DNA from: Mycobacterium sp.
Lineage (GTDB): Bacteria > Actinomycetota > Actinomycetes > Mycobacteriales > Mycobacteriaceae
Assembly (NCBI GenBank): GCA_023264755.1
Contig: JAHFVB010000187.1
Coordinates: 1-8,718, forward strand
Direction: 5' to 3'
Length of the DNA stretch: 8,718 nucleotides
This document shows, in pieces, positions 1 through 5,820 of the stretch (the stretch's first letter is position 1; every line of letters starts with the position of its first letter). The translations under genes and the position numbers were made by a program. The notes beneath the pieces were generated by a model. The model was not told the DNA's origin. It searched no databases and saw only the letters and a program-made list of their open reading frames with translations.

Positions 1-210
1 GGGCTTGGTGGGATCCAACGTGTGGGTGGCCCTTAGCGAGAGCTCCCGGGTGCCGCTGATGACATCGCGTGGACCTTCGGCTGTCACCAGTTCCACGACG
101 AGGTCCCCGCCCACGGCATCGCTGCCGGCGGAGAGGACCTCGAATGGCGCGATCACATCCAGCGGATCGAACGCCTCGAACAACACCATTTGCGCGTGCA
201 CGCGACCCAT
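1..210 (-). CDS. DJ-1/PfpI-family protein, N-terminal part (runs off left edge)
   Basis: A minus-strand frame reads without a stop from an ATG at 210 to the window edge, giving 70 residues. The start MGRVHAQMVLFEAFDPLDVIA is followed by PFEVL, a beta strand, and then VELVTAEG. This is the N-terminal pattern of the DJ-1/PfpI superfamily, closest to the isonitrile-hydratase/GlxA-like branch, where LD..xP.E carries the conserved acidic residue (here D18, P22, E24). The nucleophile-elbow cysteine would lie further left, outside the window, so catalysis cannot be judged. I chose the ATG at 210 because it leaves a normal short lead before the first beta strand; an ATG at 189 (residue 8) would cut into it. 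No good ribosome site precedes either. The gene is divergent from a GlxA-type regulator 66 bp away, which suggests that regulator controls it. The substrate is unknown. Confidence 0.75.
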   Translation of the reverse strand, partial: MGRVHAQMVLFEAFDPLDVIAPFEVLSAGSDAVGGDLVVELVTAEGPRDVISGTRELSLRATHTLDPTKP

Positions 211-276
211 GATGGTGGCGCTGACGTGTTCAGACCAGTGGCCAGAAGGACGCGTTCCGCCGGTATATTGCCAATC
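211..276. promoter_or_regulatory. Divergent promoter/operator region, DJ-1 gene vs GlxA-type regulator
   Basis: These 66 bp separate two start codons facing away from each other. On the plus strand TATATT at 264-269 fits a mycobacterial -10 hexamer (TANNNT) and lies 7 nt before the regulator ATG at 277, so transcription would start at or next to the start codon. No convincing -35 is visible. ATTGcCAAT at 267-275 is a short inverted repeat overlapping that -10, a possible operator. No clear -10 for the minus-strand gene is visible. The sequence motifs are seen directly; promoter and operator roles are inferred. Confidence 0.4.
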
Positions 277-1224
277 ATGTTTCGCGTCGCCGTGCTCGCG
301 CTACCCGACACCGTCGCCTTCGACCTCGCCACCCCGATGGAAGTCTTCGACCGCGCGTTGCTCGCTGACGGCCGGCCGGGCTACCGGGTCCAGGTGTGCA
401 GCGCCGAACCCGTCGTTCGGGCCGGCCCGATCCGCATCGCGACCGACTACGGACTGGAGGCGCTGAGCAAAGCCCACACCATCGTGGTACCGGGGCGCCA
501 CACCGTCACCACGGCCGTGGCCGAATCGATCATCGAGGCCCTGAAAGCGGCTTACGCCAACGGTATTCGGATAGCATCCATCTGCACCGGAGCGTTCACC
601 CTGGCTCAGGCCGGCCTCCTGGACCACAAGCGTGCGACAACACACTGGCGCGGTGCCGAGCAGTTTCGGGCGGCGTTCCCGGCCGTCGAACTGGACGCCG
701 ACGTGCTCTACGTCGACGAGGGCCAAGTGCTCACTTCGGCGGGCGCGTCAGCGGGCCTGGACCTGTGCCTGCACATGGTGGCGCGTGACTACGGCAGCGC
801 AGTAGCTGCCGACGCTGCCCGAATGGCCGTGGCCCCCCTGCATCGCTACGGTGGCCAAGCCCAGTTCATCGTCCGTAACCGACGGCCGGAGAACACCCAA
901 CTCGGCCCGGTGTTGGGCTGGATCGAAAACCACGCACATCAGCAGCTCACGCTGGCAGACATCGCCACCCAAGCGGCCACTAGCATCCGCACGCTCAATC
1001 GTCGGTTTCAGGCTGAAACCGGACAGACGCCGATGCAGTGGGTCGCCGGTGTGCGGATACGCCACGCTCAGGAACTATTGGAACGCACCACCGAGGGCGT
1101 AGAGAACATCGCCCGCCGAGTCGGTTTCGACTCACCCGCCAACTTTCGCGAGCAATTCAAGAGGACTACCGGAGTGTCACCGCAAACCTACCGCGCCACA
1201 TTCCACGATCAGGCGCAACCGTAG
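277..1224 (+). CDS. GlxA-type transcriptional regulator (DJ-1/PfpI domain + AraC HTH)
   Basis: The product has 315 residues, the usual length for GlxA-type regulators. Residues 1-185 form a DJ-1/PfpI (class I glutamine amidotransferase-like) sensor domain: the opening strand VAVLALPD, the LATPMEVFDRA acidic motif, and the nucleophile elbow SICTGAFTLAQAGLL with C103, followed by TTHW at 121-124. Residues about 206-310 form an AraC/XylS DNA-binding domain with two helix-turn-helix units, LADIATQAATSIRTLNRRFQ and IARRVGFDSPANFREQFKR, ending in the family signature GVSPQTYR. It is a cytoplasmic DNA-binding protein that probably senses a small molecule through the first domain; the ligand is unknown. 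The open frame extends upstream to about 190, but ATG 277 matches the family start and follows a -10-like TATATT by 7 nt with no Shine-Dalgarno, pointing to leaderless translation. It is divergent from a DJ-1/PfpI gene, its likely target. Confidence 0.9.
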   Translation: MFRVAVLALPDTVAFDLATPMEVFDRALLADGRPGYRVQVCSAEPVVRAGPIRIATDYGLEALSKAHTIVVPGRHTVTTAVAESIIEALKAAYANGIRIASICTGAFTLAQAGLLDHKRATTHWRGAEQFRAAFPAVELDADVLYVDEGQVLTSAGASAGLDLCLHMVARDYGSAVAADAARMAVAPLHRYGGQAQFIVRNRRPENTQLGPVLGWIENHAHQQLTLADIATQAATSIRTLNRRFQAETGQTPMQWVAGVRIRHAQELLERTTEGVENIARRVGFDSPANFREQFKRTTGVSPQTYRATFHDQAQP

Positions 1225-1259
1225 TCCCAGACCCTTGCTGACTGTTGCCGATGTCAGTT

Positions 1260-1302
1260 GGAGGACGGGGAAGCCCCTCCAGGGCCGCGTCAACAACGCC
1301 CT
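1260..1302. terminator. Possible hairpins in the convergent gap
   Basis: The 90-bp gap between the regulator stop (1224) and the stop of the ABC gene (1315) holds two adjacent imperfect hairpins. The first pairs GGAGG 1260-1264 with CCTCC 1276-1280, or alternatively GGGG 1267-1270 with CCCC 1274-1277. The second pairs GCGT 1287-1290 with ACGC 1296-1299, extended by GGG 1282-1284 across a two-base bulge. Neither is followed by a T-run on either strand, so a classical intrinsic terminator is not supported. A terminator role is inferred from the tail-to-tail gene position. Confidence 0.25.
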
Positions 1303-1314
1303 ACCCCGCAACGT

Positions 1315-2121
1315 CTACACGTCGATGCGGGTCGCCTTGGCACGCGCCGTCCAGCGACCGTCGGAGTAACCCACCTCGACGGGATGCGCAAAGGCGGCGC
1401 TGACGTATTCGGTGGTGACCACGTCGCGTGCCGGTCCGGAGGCGACGGTGCGCCCCTCGGCGATCAACAGCGCGTGGGTGGTGGTGGTCGGTAGTTCCTC
1501 GAGGTGGTGAGTGACCAGGATCGACGCCACGTCGGGATGGGTCTCGTCGAGGGCGTCCATGGTCTCGAGGAACTGCTCCCGGGCGGCGACGTCCAGACCC
1601 GTGGTGGGCTCGTCGAGCAGCAACAGACGAGGGCCCGAGATCAGGGCCCGCGCAATGAGCGTGCGCCCTCGTTCCCCCTGCGACAGGGTGGTCCAGTGAT
1701 CACCGGCCCGGCGGGTCAGCCCGACCGAGGCGATCATCGCGTCGGCGTGTTCGAGTTCCTCGTCGGTGGGCGTCCAGCGCATCGGCAGATCGATGGTCGC
1801 CGTGATGCCGGTGAGTACGACCTCGCGCACCGTCAGCGAGTACTGCAGCCGATGCCGCGGATTGACGTGGCCGATGGAGTGGCGCAGCTGGGCCAGGTCG
1901 ACGCGACCCAGTTGCTGTCCGAGCACCTGCACGGTTCCCGACGTCGGAAACGTCACGGCGGCACAGAAACCCAGCAGTGTGCTCTTGCCCGCACCGTTGG
2001 GGCCGAGCAACGCCCAGTGCTCGCCCGCGCGCACCGTGAGCGAGATTCCGTCGATGATCTGCTTCCCGTCCCGGCGGAACGTCACGTCGGCCAGGTCGAG
2101 CACCGGTTGGTGGGCCGTCAT
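1315..2121 (-). CDS. ABC transporter ATP-binding protein
   Basis: The 268-residue product is a single nucleotide-binding domain. Walker A is GPNGAGKST (40-48), the signature LSQGE (147-151), Walker B LLLLDEP (166-172) and the H-loop VTHH with H205 at about 203-206. The Q-loop region reads GHVNPRHR (84-91), with no glutamine at the usual place, which is atypical. The protein would power a membrane transporter from the cytoplasmic side, but no permease or binding-protein gene lies in the window, so the substrate and even a transport role are unknown. The order of motifs and the spacing resemble small stand-alone ATPases of the YlmA/ModF-like type; this is a loose resemblance. The frame stays open far upstream inside bcpB, but the real start is ATG 2121, which overlaps the bcpB TGA as ATGA and begins just before the first conserved strand (VLDLADVTF). 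Translation is therefore probably coupled to bcpB. Confidence 0.9.
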   Translation of the reverse strand: MTAHQPVLDLADVTFRRDGKQIIDGISLTVRAGEHWALLGPNGAGKSTLLGFCAAVTFPTSGTVQVLGQQLGRVDLAQLRHSIGHVNPRHRLQYSLTVREVVLTGITATIDLPMRWTPTDEELEHADAMIASVGLTRRAGDHWTTLSQGERGRTLIARALISGPRLLLLDEPTTGLDVAAREQFLETMDALDETHPDVASILVTHHLEELPTTTTHALLIAEGRTVASGPARDVVTTEYVSAAFAHPVEVGYSDGRWTARAKATRIDV

Positions 2122-2582
2122 GCGGACTGCCGCTGACGAAGCACCTCCAGCGCCCTGTCGGCATGGCTGTCCATGCTGAGCTCGCTGGAGATGACGCCGA
2201 GCACGGTGCGGTCGGTGTCGATGACGAACGTGGTGCGCTTGACGGGCATGAGCTTGCCGAGCAACCCGCGCTTGACGCCGAACTGCGCCGCGATGACCCC
2301 GTCGGCGTCCGACAGCAGGGGATAGTCGAACTTCTGCTGCTCGGCGAACTGGGCCTGCTTGGCCACCGCATCGGTCGAAATTCCGACGCGGCTGGCGCCG
2401 ACTGCAGTGAACTCCGAGGCCAGGTCGCGGAAATGGCACGCTTCCTTGGTGCACCCAGGCGTCATGGCCGCAGGGTAGAAGAACAAGACGATGGGCCCGT
2501 CGGCAAGCAGGCTGGTCAGACTGCGTGGGGTACCCGTTTGATCTGGCAGTTCGAACTCGGCCACCCGGTCGCCTTTTTGCAT
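2118..2582 (-). CDS. bcpB: Thiol peroxidase of the BCP/PrxQ family
   Basis: The 154-residue product is a peroxiredoxin of the AhpC/TSA superfamily, PrxQ/BCP branch, which reduces hydrogen peroxide and organic hydroperoxides in the cytosol. The thioredoxin-fold opening VAEFELPDQTG is followed by FFYPAAMTPGCTKEACHFRD, where C44 is the peroxidatic cysteine and C49 the likely resolving cysteine (the C-x4-C pattern of BCP). VKRTTFVID (114-122) supplies the conserved arginine R116. Length and sequence match the M. tuberculosis BcpB protein, which likewise sits divergently next to trpE. The open frame runs 38 codons further upstream, but that part overlaps trpE and has no family support. ATG 2582 gives the normal N terminus; a GTG at 2591 with a weak AGG before it is the alternative. 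TAGCGT at 2595-2590 followed by 7 nt and the ATG suggests a leaderless transcript. The stop overlaps the ABC gene start. Confidence 0.93.
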   Translation of the reverse strand: MQKGDRVAEFELPDQTGTPRSLTSLLADGPIVLFFYPAAMTPGCTKEACHFRDLASEFTAVGASRVGISTDAVAKQAQFAEQQKFDYPLLSDADGVIAAQFGVKRGLLGKLMPVKRTTFVIDTDRTVLGVISSELSMDSHADRALEVLRQRQSA

Positions 2583-2644
2583 GGATGTCACGCTACGCCT
2601 AACTGAGTTCTGGGTAGCAGCGCCCGGTCTGGGAGGATTGACTC
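2583..2644. promoter_or_regulatory. Divergent bcpB/trpE promoter region and trpE leader
   Basis: These 62 bp must hold or overlap both promoters. On the minus strand TAGCGT (2595-2590) is a TANNNT -10 seven bases from the bcpB ATG. On the plus strand a weak pair TTGCAT (2577-2582), 17 bp, TAACTG (2600-2605) is the best trpE promoter I can see; it would overlap the bcpB start codon and bcpB -10 and give a leader of about 33 nt. Within that leader CTGGG 2610-2614 can pair with CCCGG 2623-2627, while the same CCC could instead pair with the GGG of the ribosome site. No run of tryptophan codons and so no classical leader peptide is present. Roles are inferred. Confidence 0.4.
2631..2637 (+). promoter_or_regulatory. 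Ribosome binding site fixing the GTG start of trpE
   Basis: GGGAGGA lies 7 nt before the GTG at 2645. It is the strongest Shine-Dalgarno in the window and decides for this start, even though the resulting N terminus (about 23 residues before TSREDF) is longer than that of the M. tuberculosis protein as I remember it. Confidence 0.8.
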
Positions 2645-4207
2645 GTGCAAGAACAATCCCCGGTCGCTTCGCTCTTGCCCACCGTCTCGACCGCAACCCT
2701 GGCAGGCGTCACCTCTCGCGAGGACTTTCGCGCGCTGGCCGCCGAACACCGCGTCGTGCCCGTGACGCGAAAGGTGCTCGCCGACAGCGAGACCCCACTA
2801 TCGGCGTACCGCAAGTTGGCGGCCAATCGGCCCGGTACCTTCCTGCTGGAATCGGCCGAGAACGGGCGCTCCTGGTCGCGCTGGTCGTTCATCGGGGCGG
2901 GCGCGCCCTCGGCGTTGACGGTGCGCGACGGGCACGCGGTCTGGTTGGGCACGACGCCGCAAGACGCCCCGCGCGGCGGCGATCCGCTGGAGGCGCTGCG
3001 GGCCACGCTGCAGGTGTTGGAGACGGCCGCGTTGCCCGGTTTGCCGCCGCTGTCCAGCGGGTTGGTGGGATTCTTCACCTACGACATGGTGCGCAGGCTG
3101 GAACGGCTGCCCGAGCGTGCCGTCGACGACCTCGGGCTGCCCGACATGCTGCTGTTGCTGGCCACCGACATCGCCGCCGTCGATCACCACGAGGGCACCA
3201 TCACGTTGATTGCCAACGCGGTCAACTGGAACGGGACCGCGGAGCACGTCGACGAGGCCTACGACGATGCGATCGCCCGGCTCGATGTCATGACGGCGGC
3301 GCTTGGGGAGCCGTTGTCCTCGACGGTGGCGTCGTTCAGCAGGCCCGAGCCGGTTCACCGTGCGCAGCGCACCGTGGAGGAGTACAGCGCCATCGTCGAC
3401 AAACTGGTCGCCGACATCGAGGCCGGCGAGGCCTTCCAGGTGGTGCCCTCGCAGCGCTTCGAGATGGACACCGCCGCCGATCCCCTCGACGTGTACCGCA
3501 TGCTGCGGGTGACCAATCCCAGCCCGTACATGTACCTCCTGAACGTGCCGAACGACGTTGGGGAGCTTGATTTTTCGATCGTTGGATCGAGTCCCGAGGC
3601 GTTAGTGACGGTGCAGGACGGCAAGGCCACGACGCATCCGATCGCCGGCACGCGGTGGCGCGGCGCCAGCGAGGAGGAGGACGTCCTGCTCGAGAAGGAG
3701 TTGTTGGCCGACGACAAGGAACGCGCCGAGCACCTGATGCTGGTCGACCTCGGCCGCAACGACCTGGGCCGGGTGTGCGTGCCCGGCACGGTCCGCGTCG
3801 AGGACTACAGCCACATCGAGCGGTACAGCCACGTCATGCACCTGGTGTCCACGGTGACCGGCCAACTGGCCGAGGGCAAGACCGCCTTGGACGCCGTGAC
3901 GGCCTGCTTTCCCGCGGGCACCCTTTCGGGCGCGCCGAAGGTGCGCGCGATGGAGATCATCGAGGAGCTCGAGCCGACCCGGCGCGGGCTCTACGGCGGG
4001 GTGCTCGGCTATCTGGACTTCGCGGGCAACGCAGACTTCGCGATTGCGATCCGCACCGCGTTGATGCGCGACGGCACCGCCTACGTGCAGGCCGGCGGCG
4101 GCGTCGTGGCGGACTCGAAGGGCCCCTACGAATACACCGAAGCGGCCAACAAGGCCAGGGCCGTGCTCAGTGCCATCGCCGCGGCCGAGACGCTGACCGG
4201 CCCGTGA
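2645..4207 (+). CDS. trpE: Anthranilate synthase component I
   Basis: The 520-residue enzyme converts chorismate to anthranilate, the committed step of tryptophan synthesis, using ammonia from a glutaminase subunit (TrpG) encoded elsewhere. The N-terminal domain carries the LLES motif (67-70), which with NPSPYMY (291-297) forms the tryptophan feedback-inhibition site of this family, so the enzyme should be feedback-sensitive. The chorismate-binding domain (about 240-510) shows [80 protein letters not shown] and [12 protein letters not shown], covering the magnesium and chorismate ligands. The start is GTG 2645, supported by a strong ribosome site. The stop TGA overlaps the next gene's GTG as GTGA, implying coupled translation. 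Codons for about residues 304-320 are unusually AT-rich for the gene. It is the first gene of the operon, divergent from bcpB. Confidence 0.97.
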   Translation: MQEQSPVASLLPTVSTATLAGVTSREDFRALAAEHRVVPVTRKVLADSETPLSAYRKLAANRPGTFLLESAENGRSWSRWSFIGAGAPSALTVRDGHAVWLGTTPQDAPRGGDPLEALRATLQVLETAALPGLPPLSSGLVGFFTYDMVRRLERLPERAVDDLGLPDMLLLLATDIAAVDHHEGTITLIANAVNWNGTAEHVDEAYDDAIARLDVMTAALGEPLSSTVASFSRPEPVHRAQRTVEEYSAIVDKLVADIEAGEAFQVVPSQRFEMDTAADPLDVYRMLRVTNPSPYMYLLNVPNDVGELDFSIVGSSPEALVTVQDGKATTHPIAGTRWRGASEEEDVLLEKELLADDKERAEHLMLVDLGRNDLGRVCVPGTVRVEDYSHIERYSHVMHLVSTVTGQLAEGKTALDAVTACFPAGTLSGAPKVRAMEIIEELEPTRRGLYGGVLGYLDFAGNADFAIAIRTALMRDGTAYVQAGGGVVADSKGPYEYTEAANKARAVLSAIAAAETLTGP

Positions 4208-4866
4208 CCCGGCGCGCGCAGGCCCTGCTGGTCGTCGCCGCGCTGGCGTTGTGGGCGGGTTCCCGGATGGCCTGGGTTGACGTGGCGTCCTTCGACGGGC
4301 TGGGGCAACCGAAGACGACGACGTTGTCCGGGGCGACGTGGTCGGAGGCGCTGGTCCCGCTGGCCCTGCTGGTGCTCGCGGCGGCAGTGGCGGTACTGGC
4401 GGTGCGCGGCTGGCCGCTGCGGTTGCTCGCGTTGTTGGTCGCGGCCGCGAGCGCGGGAATGGCCTATCTCGCCATCGGCCTGTGGGTCATTCCCGACGTG
4501 GCCGTCCGAGCGGCCGAGTTGGCGCACGTCCCCATTACCGCGCTGGTCGGGACGCAGCGCCACTACTGGGGCGCGATGCTTAGCCTGCTCGCGGCACTGT
4601 GCACGCTCGCAGGCGCGGTGCTGCTGATCCGCGCCGCGTCGAAGGCAGGTGCGGGGGCCGGATCGGATGCGACGAAGTACGTCGCCCCAGCGGCGCGGCG
4701 GGCGGCCGCGCGGACCGACGAGCCCAGCGCCGGAATGTCGGAGCGAATGATCTGGGACGCGCTCGACGAAGGGCACGACCCGACCGGTGGCGGGGTTCCG
4801 CCCGATGGTGGGGCGGCGCCGACCGACCCGGGTGTCGAACGCCACTCCGACAACGAGGGCCGGTGA
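4204..4866 (+). CDS. Trp-region conserved membrane protein (TIGR02234/PF09534 type)
   Basis: The product has 220 residues and four predicted membrane helices at about 5-20, 48-67, 71-95 and 121-143. The loop between helices 1 and 2 (about 25-47) is polar, with the sequence [23 protein letters not shown], and probably extracytoplasmic. A cytoplasmic tail of about 75 residues is rich in Gly, Pro, Ala and charge and contains the conserved-looking [16 protein letters not shown] (179-194). This architecture and the position between trpE and trpC match the family named 'trp region conserved hypothetical membrane protein'. Its function is not known; a role in tryptophan or precursor transport, or in tethering the pathway, is only a guess. 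The start GTG overlaps the trpE stop (GTGA), and no separate ribosome site is obvious, so it is probably translated by coupling. The M. tuberculosis counterpart is Rv1610. Confidence 0.88.
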   Translation: MTRRAQALLVVAALALWAGSRMAWVDVASFDGLGQPKTTTLSGATWSEALVPLALLVLAAAVAVLAVRGWPLRLLALLVAAASAGMAYLAIGLWVIPDVAVRAAELAHVPITALVGTQRHYWGAMLSLLAALCTLAGAVLLIRAASKAGAGAGSDATKYVAPAARRAAARTDEPSAGMSERMIWDALDEGHDPTGGGVPPDGGAAPTDPGVERHSDNEGR

Positions 4867-4967
4867 CGGCCCGTGAGGCGCTGGCGACTACCCTTCGTGA
4901 CAGATCATCCGGGACAGTCCGGATGCCCGGAAATAGCCTGAAACGCCTCGAAGGGAATCGACTACTC
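4867..4967 (+). promoter_or_regulatory. trp operon internal spacer with alternative hairpins before trpC
   Basis: This 101-bp spacer is the only sizeable gap within the operon. CATCCGG 4906-4912 and CCGGATG 4919-4925 form a perfect 7-bp inverted repeat with a 6-nt loop. TCCGG 4918-4922 can instead pair with CCGGA 4927-4931 around an ATGC tetraloop, so the two hairpins exclude each other. TAGCCT at 4934-4939 is a TANNNT -10-like hexamer about 29 nt before the trpC ATG, and AAGGGA at 4951-4956 is its ribosome site. Possible roles are an internal promoter, an operator or an RNA switch; there is no T-run to make a terminator. Confidence 0.4.
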
Positions 4968-5786
4968 ATGAGTTCGGGGACCGTGCTCGACTCCATCATC
5001 GAAGGAGTCCGCGCCGACGTCGCCGCTCGCGAGGCACTTGTCGGCTTCGCCGAGATCAAGGATCGGGCGGCGAAGGCGACTCCGCCGCTGGACGTGCTGG
5101 CCGCACTGCGCGAACCGGGGATCGGCGTCATTGCGGAGGTCAAGCGAGCCAGCCCATCCCGTGGGGCCCTGGCCTCGATCGCCGACCCGGCAGAGTTGGC
5201 CCGTGCCTACGCCGACGGCGGTGCGCGGATCATCAGCGTGCTCACCGAGGAGCGCCGCTTCAACGGTTCGTTGGACGATCTCGACGCGGTGCGCGCGGCG
5301 GTGGCCATTCCCGTGCTGCGCAAGGACTTCATCGTCGGTCCGTACCAAATCCACGAGGCCCGCGCGCACGGGGCAGACATGTTGCTGCTGATCGTCGCCG
5401 CCCTGGAACAGCCTGCGCTGGCGTCCATGATCGACCGCACCGAATCGCTGGGCATGACGGCACTGGTCGAAGTGCACACCGAAGAGGAGGCCGACCGCGC
5501 CCTGCAAGCGGGGGCCCGCGTGATCGGCGTCAACGCCCGCGATCTGAAGACTTTGGAGGTCGACCGGGACTGCTTCGCACGCATCGCGCCGGGGCTGCCG
5601 TCCAACGTGATTCGGATCGCCGAATCGGGTGTCCGTGGCACCGCTGACCTGCTGGCCTATGCCGGTGCCGGTGCCGATGCGGTGCTGGTCGGCGAGGGGC
5701 TGGTCACCAGCGGTGACCCACGAAGCGCGGTCGCCGATCTCGTCACCGCGGGTACCCATCCGTCCTGCCCGAAGCCCGCACGCTGA
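4968..5786 (+). CDS. trpC: Indole-3-glycerol phosphate synthase
   Basis: The 272-residue TIM-barrel enzyme closes the indole ring, converting carboxyphenylaminodeoxyribulose phosphate to indole-3-glycerol phosphate in the cytosol. Conserved active-site pieces are visible: [12 protein letters not shown] (E57, K59), VLRKDF (K119), ALVEVHT (E168), IGVNARDL (N189) and RIAESGVRG (E219, S220), with the phosphate site at [10 protein letters not shown]. It is monofunctional: no phosphoribosylanthranilate isomerase domain follows. The start ATG 4968 has AAGGGA 11 nt upstream and gives the same 272-residue length as I recall for M. tuberculosis TrpC. The frame is open further upstream to a GTG at 4863 that overlaps the preceding gene's stop, which would add 35 residues; third-position GC there is clearly lower (21 of 35 codons), so I keep the ATG. 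The C-terminal [12 protein letters not shown] tail is typical of mycobacteria. Confidence 0.96.
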   Translation: MSSGTVLDSIIEGVRADVAAREALVGFAEIKDRAAKATPPLDVLAALREPGIGVIAEVKRASPSRGALASIADPAELARAYADGGARIISVLTEERRFNGSLDDLDAVRAAVAIPVLRKDFIVGPYQIHEARAHGADMLLLIVAALEQPALASMIDRTESLGMTALVEVHTEEEADRALQAGARVIGVNARDLKTLEVDRDCFARIAPGLPSNVIRIAESGVRGTADLLAYAGAGADAVLVGEGLVTSGDPRSAVADLVTAGTHPSCPKPAR

Positions 5787-5820
5787 GCGTGATCACTCGC
5801 TGGCACGAAGAGGTGCGTTG
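5787..5820 (+). promoter_or_regulatory. trpC-trpB spacer with trpB ribosome binding site
   Basis: The 34-bp spacer carries GAGG at 5810-5813, 7 nt before the trpB ATG. Nothing else stands out apart from the short palindrome TGATCA at 5790-5795. No terminator or promoter is seen, so trpB is presumably cotranscribed with trpC. Confidence 0.6.

Noticed and set aside
5..466. Plus-strand frame at the left edge
   Set aside because: It is a low-complexity Ser/Arg/Pro product that overlaps both the DJ-1 gene and the regulator; those two reading frames explain the sequence better.
1504..2136. Plus-strand open frame opposite the ABC ATPase
   Set aside because: It is the antisense shadow of a clear ATPase gene with all its motifs on the minus strand.
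2122..2454. N-terminal extension of the ABC ATPase frame inside bcpB
   Set aside because: The extension is arginine-rich noise overlapping bcpB; the family N terminus begins at the ATG overlapping the bcpB stop.
2583..2644. Classical trp leader peptide attenuator before trpE
   Set aside because: There is no run of Trp codons, no short leader frame with a ribosome site, and no terminator hairpin with a T-run.
2583..2696. Upstream extension of the bcpB frame into trpE
   Set aside because: It would overlap trpE and its ribosome site, and the resulting 38 residues have no family support; the 154-residue form matches the known protein.
2581..3570. A long plus-strand open frame (329 codons) overlapping the start of trpE
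   Set aside because: It is out of frame with trpE, arginine- and glycine-rich, and matches no family; it is a by-product of high GC.
3571..3590. Terminator inside trpE
   Set aside because: The hairpin is preceded, not followed, by T residues on the plus strand and is followed by A residues on the minus strand, so it lacks the terminator layout.
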